Positions 1 to 6,570 of a stretch of DNA of 6,570 nucleotides are shown here, one piece after another. Source of the stretch: Verrucomicrobiales bacterium (lineage in GTDB: Bacteria; Verrucomicrobiota; Verrucomicrobiia; Limisphaerales; UBA1100); the NCBI GenBank assembly GCA_002724615.1, contig PBPF01000150.1:7163-13732 (forward strand), given 5' to 3'. Both the position numbers and the translations under genes were made by a program. How positions within the stretch are numbered: the stretch's first letter is position 1; the number at the start of each line of letters is the position of its first letter. The notes below the pieces were generated by a model. That model was not told where the DNA came from. It saw only the letters and a program-made list of their open reading frames with translations, and ran no database searches.

Positions 1-315
1 CAGGCGCGGCATGAGTTTGTGCAAGCAGCGTTGACGGCATTTCAAGAGGTCGAAACCACGTTGGCAGCTGAGGATTTTTTAAAGGACCAGGAAACCGCGC
101 TCCTGTCTTCTGCCGACGAGGCGGGCAAAGCAGAGTCGCTGGCGCTCGCTGACTATCAACGCGGGTTGGTGCAAATTGTTTCAGTGCTTGAAGCGCAACG
201 GCGAAACTTCGACGCCCAACGCTCTCTCATCGAGGTTCAAAACCAGCGCCTGCAAAACCGACTGGACCTGTATCTCGCACTCGGCGGACAATTCGAGGCG
301 CAACCCACCGAATGA
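1..315 (+). CDS. TolC-family outer membrane efflux protein, C-terminal fragment
   Basis: The open frame runs in from the left edge, so only the last 104 residues are present and the true start lies outside the window. TolC-family proteins form a trimeric beta-barrel and alpha-helical tunnel that carries efflux or secretion substrates across the outer membrane. What is visible fits the end of the second OEP repeat: a helix containing AALTAFQEVETTL, then an alanine- and glutamate-rich coiled coil, then ADYQRGLVQIVSVLEAQRRN and a closing QNRLDLYLALGGQFE. A tyrosine followed by a short turn, a V-L-x-A-Q-R motif and a terminal L-x-A-L-G-G is typical of the family. It is immediately upstream of an adaptor and an RND permease, which supports the role of outer-membrane exit duct for this pump. 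The GTG at 19 is internal and is not a real start. The substrate is unknown. Confidence 0.88.
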   Translation, partial: QARHEFVQAALTAFQEVETTLAAEDFLKDQETALLSSADEAGKAESLALADYQRGLVQIVSVLEAQRRNFDAQRSLIEVQNQRLQNRLDLYLALGGQFEAQPTE

Positions 316-1821
316 GTGAATCCGACAAAGAGCCCGCCAATGAATAGCCGGAGGAGCAGACTGAGGAAACCGAGGCCAAGCACAAAGACGGACGGGCCGC
401 CTCAAAAATCCGGCGGCAACGCGCCGCGCATGCTCGTGGGGCTATTGATCGGTGTAGGCATCCTCGGAGGAAGCGCCTATGCAGCATGGCATTTTTGGAA
501 AACACGACCAGAGGCACGGCAATTCAAGCCGCCCCGCAAGCCATTGAAGGTCGAATTCGCTGAGCTGAAGCAAGTAGATTTCCCAGTGGTCATCCCGTCG
601 CAAGGCCGGGTCAAATCTCGCGCGGTCAGTGGCATTGTGCCCGAGGTTGCGGGGCGTATTGTCCGTGTCGCGCCTGCGTTTCGTGAGGGGGGATTCTTCA
701 AGCAAAACGAGGCTCTCCTATGGCTGGACGACCGCAACTATCGCATCGCAACCAAAGAGGCGAATGCCACGGTGCGCCAACTGCAGGTCAAGCTGCGACT
801 GGAACAGATTAACCGCGCCAGCTATGCCAACGCCGTCGCGCTGGCCAAGGCCAACCTGAGCAAGGCCGAGGCAGCATTGGAGTTGGAGAAGGCCCGGCAG
901 TCTGCCGCCATTGCCAACCTGCGCCGACTCAACGCACTGACGCAATCCTCCCCATTGGCCCGCAATGAGCCTCAGATAAAAGAGGCCAACGCCACGGTAC
1001 AATCCGCCACGGCTGAATTGACCAAGGCACAGGCTGACCTTGAGCAACGCCCCGACCAGATGGAGGCTGATCTGCGCGCACAGATTGATGCCGCCAAGGC
1101 GCGCCTCGCCCGAACGTTAACTGATCTTGAGCGCACTGTCGTGCGTGCCCCCAGTTTTCCCGGTCGCATCGCGGACAAGACGGCGGATGTTGGTCAGCAT
1201 GTCACGCCCAGTACAACGCTCGCACGTGCCATCGCAGTCGACTACGCGGAGGTGCGCCTACCTGTACCCAGTTCGCTGGTGGGCCACTTGGATTCGCCCG
1301 ACCCCATCATCGATGCCGGTGGAAACGGCAGTCAGTCATCAGGAACCAAAACACGCGTAGACATCAACGCCACCATCGGCGGCCGCGAACATGGCTGGAC
1401 CGGTGAAATTGAGCGAACGGAGGCACGCGTAAACCAGTCCAGCCAGCAGAATTTCGTCATCGCGCGTGTTCCGAATCCTTACGGGCGTTCGCCGGCCTTG
1501 AAGGACGGCCAGTTTGTCCGCGCGCGTATTCACGGTCGGCCGATCAAGAATGTCTTCATCATCCCGCGCCGAGCCGTTCGACGTGGTGATTTTGTGCTAA
1601 TGATCGACGAGGAAAAACGACTGCGCCGCTGGCGGCTAATCTCGCTATGGCGGGATGAACAAACGGTAATAGCTCGACAAGTAGAGGGCGAGGACGGCCA
1701 AGTACGCGACCTGAAGGAAGACGAGGTGCTATGCCTAACCAACGTGGACTTCGCAGCCAATGGCGACAAGGTAGATGACGGCACGTCGCCTCCGCAAAAG
1801 AAATCACCCAAAGGTCCATGA
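316..1821 (+). CDS. RND efflux pump periplasmic adaptor (HlyD/AcrA-like membrane fusion protein)
   Basis: This 501-residue protein would bridge the inner-membrane permease and the outer-membrane channel. Residues 1-38 are basic and cytoplasmic. Residues 39-61 form one hydrophobic anchor (starting MLVGLLIGVGILGG) with no lipobox cysteine. Residues 94-140 form the first half of a lipoyl-like domain (SQGRVKSRAVSGIVPEVAGR, then LLWLDDRNY). Residues 141-273 are a long alanine-, lysine- and glutamate-rich helical hairpin that turns near 205-220. Residues 274-308 complete the lipoyl domain (RTVVRAPSFPGRI, ADVGQHV). Residues 309-405 are beta-barrel-like, ending LKDGQFVRARIHGR, and the rest is the membrane-proximal part with a hydrophilic tail. 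The start is uncertain. The GTG at 316 follows the previous TGA directly; an ATG at 340 has a weak AAAGAG seven bases ahead; an ATG at 430 would begin right at the anchor. An ATG at 312 opens another frame that stops at 345-347. The gene ends in an ATGA overlap with the permease. Confidence 0.9.
   Translation: MNPTKSPPMNSRRSRLRKPRPSTKTDGPPQKSGGNAPRMLVGLLIGVGILGGSAYAAWHFWKTRPEARQFKPPRKPLKVEFAELKQVDFPVVIPSQGRVKSRAVSGIVPEVAGRIVRVAPAFREGGFFKQNEALLWLDDRNYRIATKEANATVRQLQVKLRLEQINRASYANAVALAKANLSKAEAALELEKARQSAAIANLRRLNALTQSSPLARNEPQIKEANATVQSATAELTKAQADLEQRPDQMEADLRAQIDAAKARLARTLTDLERTVVRAPSFPGRIADKTADVGQHVTPSTTLARAIAVDYAEVRLPVPSSLVGHLDSPDPIIDAGGNGSQSSGTKTRVDINATIGGREHGWTGEIERTEARVNQSSQQNFVIARVPNPYGRSPALKDGQFVRARIHGRPIKNVFIIPRRAVRRGDFVLMIDEEKRLRRWRLISLWRDEQTVIARQVEGEDGQVRDLKEDEVLCLTNVDFAANGDKVDDGTSPPQKKSPKGP
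1810..1821 (+). promoter_or_regulatory. Weak ribosome site and ATGA stop/start overlap coupling adaptor to permease
   Basis: The permease ATG at 1818-1820 overlaps the adaptor TGA at 1819-1821. AAAGG at 1810-1814 is the only Shine-Dalgarno-like sequence, and it sits only three bases from the start. This arrangement suggests translation of the permease by ribosomes finishing the adaptor, which would keep the two pump parts in proportion. The overlap is seen directly; the coupling is inferred. Confidence 0.6.
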
Positions 1822-4800
1822 ACAAACTGATCGACTGGTTTGCACGTAACAGCGTGGCAGCCAACCTGCTGATGGTGTTCATCATTCTCGCGGGGATCAA
1901 CGGCATTGTGAACCGTTTACCAGTGGAGGTGTTTCCTGACTTTGAGGCGGACGAGGTCGAGGTACGCGTGACTTATCGCGGGGCGACGCCTGAACAGGTG
2001 GAGGAGTTCATCATCGATCCCATCGAAAAGAGCATCGGCGACCTTGTGGGCATCGAGGAAATCCAGAGCACCGCCAGCGAAGGCCGTGGCTCGGTAAACA
2101 TTGAGGTGGACAACGACCACGATCCACGTGAACTACTAAACGACATCAAGAACCGTGTGGACGGTATCACCACGTTTCCACCCAGCATAGAGCCACCAGT
2201 GGTTCGCCTGGAACAGAGCCTGCACGAGGTGGTGACTCTGATCCTGCACGGCGACCTCTCGGAGAACGACCTACGCAAGCTCGGGGAACAGGTGCGCGAC
2301 GAGATCGGCCGACTGGATGGGGTTTCGCGCGTAGAGATGCGCGGTGTTCGTAATTACGAGATCGCGATCGAAATACCCGAGACCATTCTGCGCGAGCATG
2401 GCCTTACACTGGGAGACGTAACCCAGGCGGTGCGCGAGTCGGCAGTGGACATCCCCGGCGGCAACATCCGCGCCCGCAGCGGCGACATCCTCGTGCGGAC
2501 CGAGGGACGCGCGTACGTGCAGGCGGAGTTCGAGAAGATTGTCGTTAAGCCACAGACCGACGGCGCTCACCTAACACTGGGCGAGATTGCCACGGTACTC
2601 GACGGCTTTGAAGAGGACGAGGTGATCATGCGCTTCAATGGTCGCCGCTGCGTGGTAGTGCACGTTGCGCGTACCGGCACACAGAACGCCCTTAAAATTG
2701 CCGCTACCGTCAAGGACCACCTAATCGACATGCGCGAGCGTTTGCCTGCTGGCGTGTCCATCGACCTTTGGAACGACCGCGCCTCGATCGTCACCAAGCG
2801 TCTAAACACCCTATCCGACAGTGCGTTATTCGGCGGCATTTTCATCCTCACCCTGCTCGGACTGTTTCTCAGACCAGCAGTGGCGCTGTGGGTATGCGTG
2901 GGCATCCCGGTGGCGTTTATGGGCGGCTTCGCGTTGATGCCCTATCTCGGTGTATCCATCAACATAATGACTCTTTTTGGCTTCATTCTTGTCTTGGGCA
3001 TCGTGGTGGACGATGCCATCGTTACCGGTGAGATCATCCACGTGCACCAGCAGAAGGGCGGCAGCGGGCTAGAGGCGGCCATCAAGGGGACACAGGAGGT
3101 GGCTGTACCAGTGATATTCGGCGTGCTCACCACAGTCATCGCTTTTGTGCCGCTGCTGATGGTTGAGGGCAGGCGCGGATTATTTTTCTTACAAATACCC
3201 GCAGTGGTTATCCCCGTGCTGTTGTTCTCGCTGGTGGAGTCCAAGCTCATCCTTCCCGCGCACCTCAGGAACCTCTCTACCGGCAAGCCCAAACCCCACC
3301 GGCTCAATCCCTTAACCCGGATCCAACGCAAGTTTGCCGATGGACTGGAGTGGTTCGTGCAAAAGGTCTATCAGCCCGTCCTCAGACTCGCTTCCACTTA
3401 TCGCTACGTGACACTTTGCCTATTCATCGGGGTCTCCGCAGTCGTTTACTCTTATACCAAGTTCGGCCATCAAAAGGCCATTTTCTTTCCTCAGATCGAC
3501 AGTGAATACGGCACAGTTCGCCTTGTCATGCCACAGGGCACACCACACAACGTAACCGCCGACAAGATCGCTCAGATCCACAACGCTACCATTGCACTGA
3601 AGCAGGAATTCACCAGCAGTTACACCGATCCTGCCACAGGCGAAACCACAGAGCGTAGCCTGATTGAGGACATCATTGCCACCAGCGGCGGCGCCAACAT
3701 CGCTGGTGTTCGCGGACGCGCCTCCAGCGGCACGCCAAACCTCGGTGAAGTAACATTCCACATGGTTTCCCCCGAGTACCGCGATGGATTCACCGACCCC
3801 CGAATCCGCGACGTTAAGACACGCGATCTGATCAAGAAACTTCGCGACCGCATCGACAATAACACCACCGCAATGCAGGGAGCGGAGGAATTGACTACTC
3901 GCGCCGTAATTGGCCGTTTCCGCGAACCCATCGCCGTCCTATTAAAGATGCCCTACGTGCAGCGCACCGCCGAAGAGGCCGCCATCGACCTGCAGATTGC
4001 AGCCAATGCCATCAAGGCGGAGTTGGCGCAGCATCCCGGCCTTTATGACATCAACGATTCTTTCGAGCGTTCGAAGGACGAAGCCAAGCCTGACCTAAAG
4101 CCAGAGGCCCTGAAGCGCGGTTTCACCCGCGAGGGTGTCGGCCGGCAAGTCAGCGGTGCTTTCTTTGGCCACGAGGCTCAACGCATTCAGCGCGGGCAAA
4201 ACGAAATTCGCGTGATGGTTCGCTACCCTCGTAACGAGCGCCAGAGTCTCGCCCATCTTGAAACCATGCATATCCGCGCGCCCGACGGTGCCGACACCCC
4301 GCTGGCCGAGGTTGCCGACATTCGAATGGGTCAAAGCTACACCTCTATTCGCCGCACCGACATGGCACGCACCCTCATGGTTTACGCCGATGCTGACAAG
4401 GAGAAGGCCAACCTCGAGGAAATCCGCAAATCCCTTGAGCCTCGTGTGGACGAAATTACCCGCAACTATCCTGGAATGAAATTCAGCTTTGAGGGTGAGG
4501 GCCGCGAGCGTCGCGAATCCTTCGCTGCCCTTCAACTTGGTAGCATCATCGTGCTGCTCGGCATCTACGCCATGTTGGCCATCCCCTTCCGAAGTTACCT
4601 TCAGCCTCTCATTGTCATGAGTGTCATACCCTTCGGTCTTGTCGGTGCCGTCCTCGGCCATATGATCATGGGCGAGCCTATCAGCATGATGAGCGCATTT
4701 GGCGCATTAGCGCTGTGCGGTGTGGTGGTCAACGACTCCCTCGTCATGGTCCATTACATCAACCGCCGGCGCGGAGAAGGTCTGCCGCTGCTTGAGGCCG

Positions 4801-5072
4801 TCAACACTGCCGGCGGCGCGCGTTTCCGCCCCATCCTGCTCACCAGCCTCACCACTTTCGGCGGTATCCTGCCCACTATGTTTGAGACCAGCACTCAGGC
4901 CAAGTTCGTCATCCCCATGGGCATCAGCCTCGCTTGGGGCATCCTCTTTGCCACCTTCATCACCCTGCTTTTAATCCCCATCTGCTACCTTATCCTTGAG
5001 GACATCAAGTCGCTCGCCAGTCGCTACTGGAACTGGCAAATGGGCCGCAAGCCTGATCCGGGCAAGGCTTAA
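1818..5072 (+). CDS. RND efflux transporter permease subunit (AcrB/HAE-1-like)
   Basis: This 1084-residue protein is a complete RND-superfamily pump, a trimer in the inner membrane that uses proton influx to drive export through the adaptor and TolC-like channel. The layout is canonical: helix 1 at about 14-31, a first porter region at about 35-330 (LPVEVFPDFE, then YRGATPEQVEE), helices 2-6 between about 336 and 479, helix 7 at about 529-546, a second porter region at about 555-900, and helices 8-12 between about 904 and 1060. Helix 4 carries the paired proton-relay aspartates D398-D399 (GIVVDDAIV). By hand alignment to AcrB, R1002 and T1009 match R971 and T978, but the K940 position is N972, followed by D973 (VVNDSLVMV). 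That VVND variant occurs in an RND subgroup, so the pump is probably active. The start is fixed by the ATGA overlap with the adaptor and an N-terminus typical of the family (NKLIDWFARNSVAANLLM). The lack of a CusA-like helix 4 and the general pattern favour organic substrates over metals, but this is inference. Confidence 0.95.
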   Translation: MNKLIDWFARNSVAANLLMVFIILAGINGIVNRLPVEVFPDFEADEVEVRVTYRGATPEQVEEFIIDPIEKSIGDLVGIEEIQSTASEGRGSVNIEVDNDHDPRELLNDIKNRVDGITTFPPSIEPPVVRLEQSLHEVVTLILHGDLSENDLRKLGEQVRDEIGRLDGVSRVEMRGVRNYEIAIEIPETILREHGLTLGDVTQAVRESAVDIPGGNIRARSGDILVRTEGRAYVQAEFEKIVVKPQTDGAHLTLGEIATVLDGFEEDEVIMRFNGRRCVVVHVARTGTQNALKIAATVKDHLIDMRERLPAGVSIDLWNDRASIVTKRLNTLSDSALFGGIFILTLLGLFLRPAVALWVCVGIPVAFMGGFALMPYLGVSINIMTLFGFILVLGIVVDDAIVTGEIIHVHQQKGGSGLEAAIKGTQEVAVPVIFGVLTTVIAFVPLLMVEGRRGLFFLQIPAVVIPVLLFSLVESKLILPAHLRNLSTGKPKPHRLNPLTRIQRKFADGLEWFVQKVYQPVLRLASTYRYVTLCLFIGVSAVVYSYTKFGHQKAIFFPQIDSEYGTVRLVMPQGTPHNVTADKIAQIHNATIALKQEFTSSYTDPATGETTERSLIEDIIATSGGANIAGVRGRASSGTPNLGEVTFHMVSPEYRDGFTDPRIRDVKTRDLIKKLRDRIDNNTTAMQGAEELTTRAVIGRFREPIAVLLKMPYVQRTAEEAAIDLQIAANAIKAELAQHPGLYDINDSFERSKDEAKPDLKPEALKRGFTREGVGRQVSGAFFGHEAQRIQRGQNEIRVMVRYPRNERQSLAHLETMHIRAPDGADTPLAEVADIRMGQSYTSIRRTDMARTLMVYADADKEKANLEEIRKSLEPRVDEITRNYPGMKFSFEGEGRERRESFAALQLGSIIVLLGIYAMLAIPFRSYLQPLIVMSVIPFGLVGAVLGHMIMGEPISMMSAFGALALCGVVVNDSLVMVHYINRRRGEGLPLLEAVNTAGGARFRPILLTSLTTFGGILPTMFETSTQAKFVIPMGISLAWGILFATFITLLLIPICYLILEDIKSLASRYWNWQMGRKPDPGKA

Positions 5073-5116
5073 AACTTGATTCGGGGAACCAAAACCAACT
5101 ACCGTCCATATCGGTA

Positions 5117-5596
5117 ATGTTGGCTATCATCGAAGCATTCGTCACACTACTCTTGCAGCTCGTAGTCGAGTTATTCTTCAATGTAGTCATCTGCGGCTTT
5201 TTCAGCTTCTTGGGTGAGGTTTTTTCCGCCATGATTGAAAAGACCCGTGGTGCAATCGAAGCCACTTCAGAAGCCGTAGGAGATGCAACTGAAGCCGCTG
5301 CCGCCTCGTTAAAAAACACCGTTATAATTATATGCATCCTCGTGGCAACCGGCATCTGCGCGGGCATTGGCATGTCAATAACCTTCCCCGACCGAATCTT
5401 TAAGGCCATCCCTCTCACCGGGATCAGCCTACTCATCACGCCCTTGGCGATGGGTTTGGTAATGAGCATGGTGGGCACATGGAAAGTAAATCACGATCGC
5501 AAGCCATCTTTTATGGCCACCTTCATTGGCGGAGCACTGTTTGGCCTCGCCGCAGCCGGCACCCGCTTGATTTACCTCACGAAGTTTGAAGCATAA
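5117..5596 (+). CDS. Unrecognised small multi-pass membrane protein
   Basis: I do not recognise a family for this 159-residue protein. Residues 2-39 are a long hydrophobic, leucine- and phenylalanine-rich stretch, either one long helix or a hairpin. Residues 40-66 are polar and alanine/glutamate-rich (EKTRGAIEATSEAVGDATEA), likely an amphipathic helix. Hydrophobic segments follow at about 68-90, 97-119 and 131-155, so three or four membrane spans are expected. Basic residues at 122-129 (KVNHDRK) suggest a cytoplasmic loop. There are two cysteines in membrane segments (26, 73) and one at 81, with no obvious catalytic motif. It starts 44 bp after the permease with no visible terminator between, so it could be co-transcribed. 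However, no Shine-Dalgarno sequence precedes the ATG, and its codons look more AT-rich than its neighbours' (for example at 5320-5340), so it may be unrelated to efflux. The coding call rests on length, clear membrane segments and lack of a better competing frame. Confidence 0.7.
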   Translation: MLAIIEAFVTLLLQLVVELFFNVVICGFFSFLGEVFSAMIEKTRGAIEATSEAVGDATEAAAASLKNTVIIICILVATGICAGIGMSITFPDRIFKAIPLTGISLLITPLAMGLVMSMVGTWKVNHDRKPSFMATFIGGALFGLAAAGTRLIYLTKFEA

Positions 5597-5600
5597 ATCG

Positions 5601-5630
5601 TTGGACATTCGACCATGCCCATTGGACATT
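5601..5630. repeat. Short direct repeat TTGGACATT, two copies
   Basis: TTGGACATT occurs at 5601-5609 and again at 5622-5630, a 21 bp period, each followed by a CG-containing tail (CG and TCG). It fills most of the gap between the membrane-protein stop (5594-5596) and the preferred start of the hydrolase (5639). It could be the remnant of an intergenic tandem repeat or pure chance; two copies of nine bases are weak evidence. Confidence 0.4.
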
Positions 5631-5638
5631 TCGCCCCG

Positions 5639-6340
5639 ATGAAACCAATTCTTTACCTCACCGGAATCCTGTTTTCCATTTCCCTAGTTGCTGCCGACAA
5701 ACTTCATTCGGCCACCAAGCCTGTACCGCGTAGCGGTGGCTGGACGAAGCGTCATGAGTCGTTCAACAAACGCGTGGCGCAGGGCAACTGTGATCTCATT
5801 TTCATCGGCGACTCCATCACCCAAGGCTGGGAAGGCCGCGGCAAAAAGGTTTGGGGCAAACACTACGCCAAGCGCAACGCCGTAAACCTTGGCATCGGCG
5901 GCGACCGCACGCAGCACGTCATCTGGCGACTGGACAACGGCAACCTCTACCGCATCAAGCCCAAGGCCGCCGTCATCATGATTGGCACGAACAATTCCGG
6001 CAACAATACCTCACAGGAAATCGCCGACGGCGTGGAGGCCATCGTGAAGCAACTGCGCAAGAAACTCCCCGAGACCAAGGTGCTGCTGCTTGGCGTCTTT
6101 CCCCGCGGTGCCAACAACGCAGACAAACGCCGCAAGGTCAACGAAGGTGCCAACGCGATTTTCAAAAAACTCGCCGACGGCAAAGCTGTCCATTACCTCG
6201 ACATCGGCCCAAAGTTTTTACAGAAAGACGGCACGCTCCCCCGCGAGATCATGCCCGACCTCCTGCACCTCAGTGAAAAAGGATACACCATCTGGGCCGA
6301 ATCCATCGAAGCGAAGCTGAAGGAATTGATGGGAGAATAG
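5639..6340 (+). CDS. Secreted SGNH/GDSL-type esterase (PAF-acetylhydrolase-like)
   Basis: This 233-residue protein is a serine esterase of the SGNH hydrolase fold, probably acting outside the cytoplasm on acyl or acetyl esters, perhaps on polysaccharides. All four blocks are present: block I IFIGDSITQGW with nucleophile Ser59, block II NLGIGGDRT with the oxyanion glycine near 87, block III IMIGTNN with Asn118, and block V MPDLLHLS with Asp207 and His210. The W-Y-R-x-D-N-G-like segment after block II (VIWRLDNGNLY) is typical of the PAF-acetylhydrolase beta/gamma-like group common in Planctomycetes and Verrucomicrobia. I chose the ATG at 5639 because it opens a good signal peptide (KPILYLTGILFSISLVAA, cleavage near residue 19-20). 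The upstream in-frame ATG at 5615 lies in a repeat and would add eight residues before the signal. Length is normal for the family. The next gene is a DUF1080-like protein, which fits a carbohydrate-degrading neighbourhood. The natural substrate cannot be read from the sequence. Confidence 0.9.
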   Translation: MKPILYLTGILFSISLVAADKLHSATKPVPRSGGWTKRHESFNKRVAQGNCDLIFIGDSITQGWEGRGKKVWGKHYAKRNAVNLGIGGDRTQHVIWRLDNGNLYRIKPKAAVIMIGTNNSGNNTSQEIADGVEAIVKQLRKKLPETKVLLLGVFPRGANNADKRRKVNEGANAIFKKLADGKAVHYLDIGPKFLQKDGTLPREIMPDLLHLSEKGYTIWAESIEAKLKELMGE

Positions 6341-6346
6341 TTAAAG

Positions 6347-6366
6347 GTGGGGCACACTTGCCCAAC
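6347..6366. other. Small imperfect hairpin in the intergenic gap
   Basis: GGGCA (6350-6354) and TGCCC (6359-6363) pair around a CACT loop, and the stem extends by two pairs (6347-6348 with 6365-6366) past a G/A mismatch. It lies seven bases after the hydrolase stop. No T-run follows, so it is not a good intrinsic terminator. It could slow transcription or protect the 3' end, or be a decayed intergenic repeat. Confidence 0.3.
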
Positions 6367-6372
6367 GAGCCA

Positions 6373-6400
6373 TTGCCTTTTCAAGTTGGAAGAATAAAAT
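6373..6400 (+). promoter_or_regulatory. Possible sigma-70-like promoter ahead of the DUF1080-like gene
   Basis: TTGCCT (6373-6378) and TAAAAT (6395-6400) match the -35 and -10 consensus at four and five of six positions with a 16 bp spacer. Transcription would begin around 6407, only about five bases before the ATG at 6412, giving an almost leaderless message. That agrees with the lack of a Shine-Dalgarno site but also makes the match less certain. It could be chance. Confidence 0.2.
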
Positions 6401-6411
6401 CGCGGCAAGCC

Positions 6412-6570
6412 ATGAAACACTTAATCCCACTCTTTGTGCTATCCCTTTCCCTGACCGCTGCCCCGGGCGACAAGGCAGTTTTTGCCACGCCTGAGGAAGC
6501 AGCCGACAATCCGGACTTCGCCATCCAAGGCGAATACAAGGGCGACGGCGTGGATGGCAGCGGTAACACA
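6412..6570 (+). CDS. DUF1080-like (3-keto-disaccharide hydrolase family) exported protein, N-terminal fragment
   Basis: Only the first 53 codons are present; the frame is open to the right edge of the window. Residues 1-18 form a signal peptide (KHLIPLFVLSLSLTAAPG). After it comes ATPEEAADNPDFAIQGEYKG, then a glycine-rich GDGVDGSGN. An A-x-x-D-x-D-F-A-I-Q-G-E-Y segment straight after a signal peptide is what I associate with the N-terminus of large secreted DUF1080 proteins from Planctomycetes and Verrucomicrobia, whose C-terminal domain resembles 3-keto-glucoside and glucanase-like lectin folds. The catalytic domain itself is outside the window, so the family call rests on this short stretch only. 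No Shine-Dalgarno sequence is close to the ATG; GGAAGA at 6388-6393 is too far away. The gene may follow the hydrolase in one transcript (71 bp gap) or have its own promoter. Confidence 0.65.
   Translation, partial: MKHLIPLFVLSLSLTAAPGDKAVFATPEEAADNPDFAIQGEYKGDGVDGSGNT

Noticed and set aside
4095..4661. Long open frame on the minus strand (188 codons) inside the permease gene
   Set aside because: It is fully antisense to a conserved part of the RND permease, and its low-complexity translation shows no recognisable domain; it is explained by codon bias of the real gene.
5073..5116. Terminator between the permease and the unknown membrane protein
   Set aside because: No stem-loop with a T-run is visible in these 44 bases.
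5005..5478. Minus-strand open frame (157 codons) covering the permease end and most of the unknown membrane protein
   Set aside because: The plus-strand protein at 5117-5596 has clear membrane segments and operon orientation, whereas the minus-strand product spans the end of a definite gene and looks like a methionine- and serine-rich shadow.
5615..5638. ATG at 5615 as the esterase start
   Set aside because: It would put eight extra residues ahead of a well-formed signal peptide and lies between repeat copies; ATG 5639 is the better start.
5851..6276. Second plus-strand frame (141 codons) within the esterase gene
   Set aside because: The translation is an arginine-, glutamine- and histidine-rich shadow typical of an off-frame reading of GC-rich coding DNA; the esterase frame holds all catalytic blocks.
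1..6570. A novel defence, mobile or RNA-based system
   Set aside because: Nearly all of the window is accounted for by a standard RND operon, one small membrane protein and two exported enzymes; no arrays, inverted terminal repeats, recombinases, toxin-antitoxin pairs or structured RNA were seen.

Overview
The window looks like a piece of chromosome from a Gram-negative bacterium, most likely of the Planctomycetes/Verrucomicrobia group. An outer-membrane/inner-membrane efflux operon implies a double membrane. The phylum guess rests on the pairing of a secreted SGNH hydrolase with a DUF1080-type protein, on moderately GC-rich codon use, and on the near absence of clear Shine-Dalgarno sites. 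It is an inference; no rRNA or other phylogenetic marker is present.

Positions 1-5072 hold a tripartite RND efflux operon on the plus strand. It comprises the C-terminal end of a TolC-family outer-membrane channel (cut by the window edge), a periplasmic adaptor (membrane fusion protein) and a full-length RND permease with 12 predicted membrane helices. The genes abut or overlap (TGA followed directly by GTG; ATGA overlap at 1818-1821), so they are very probably co-transcribed and translationally coupled. Together they would form a proton-driven pump that moves substrates out across both membranes; the substrate cannot be read from sequence. No regulator lies in the window.

Positions 5117-5596 encode a small, unrecognised multi-pass membrane protein 44 bp after the permease. 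It may be the tail of the efflux operon or an independent gene. A short direct repeat (TTGGACATT twice, 21 bp apart) follows it.

Positions 5639-6570 carry two exported proteins in the same direction: a complete SGNH/GDSL-type esterase with an intact catalytic block set, and the first 53 codons of a protein that resembles the N-terminus of DUF1080 (3-keto-disaccharide hydrolase-like) proteins. These two suggest extracytoplasmic carbohydrate or ester degradation and are functionally unrelated to the pump.

I found no RNA gene, CRISPR array, mobile element or phage feature. The region is mostly ordinary. The points most worth checking are the ambiguous start and reading frame of the adaptor, the unknown membrane protein, and the replaced lysine in the permease proton relay.
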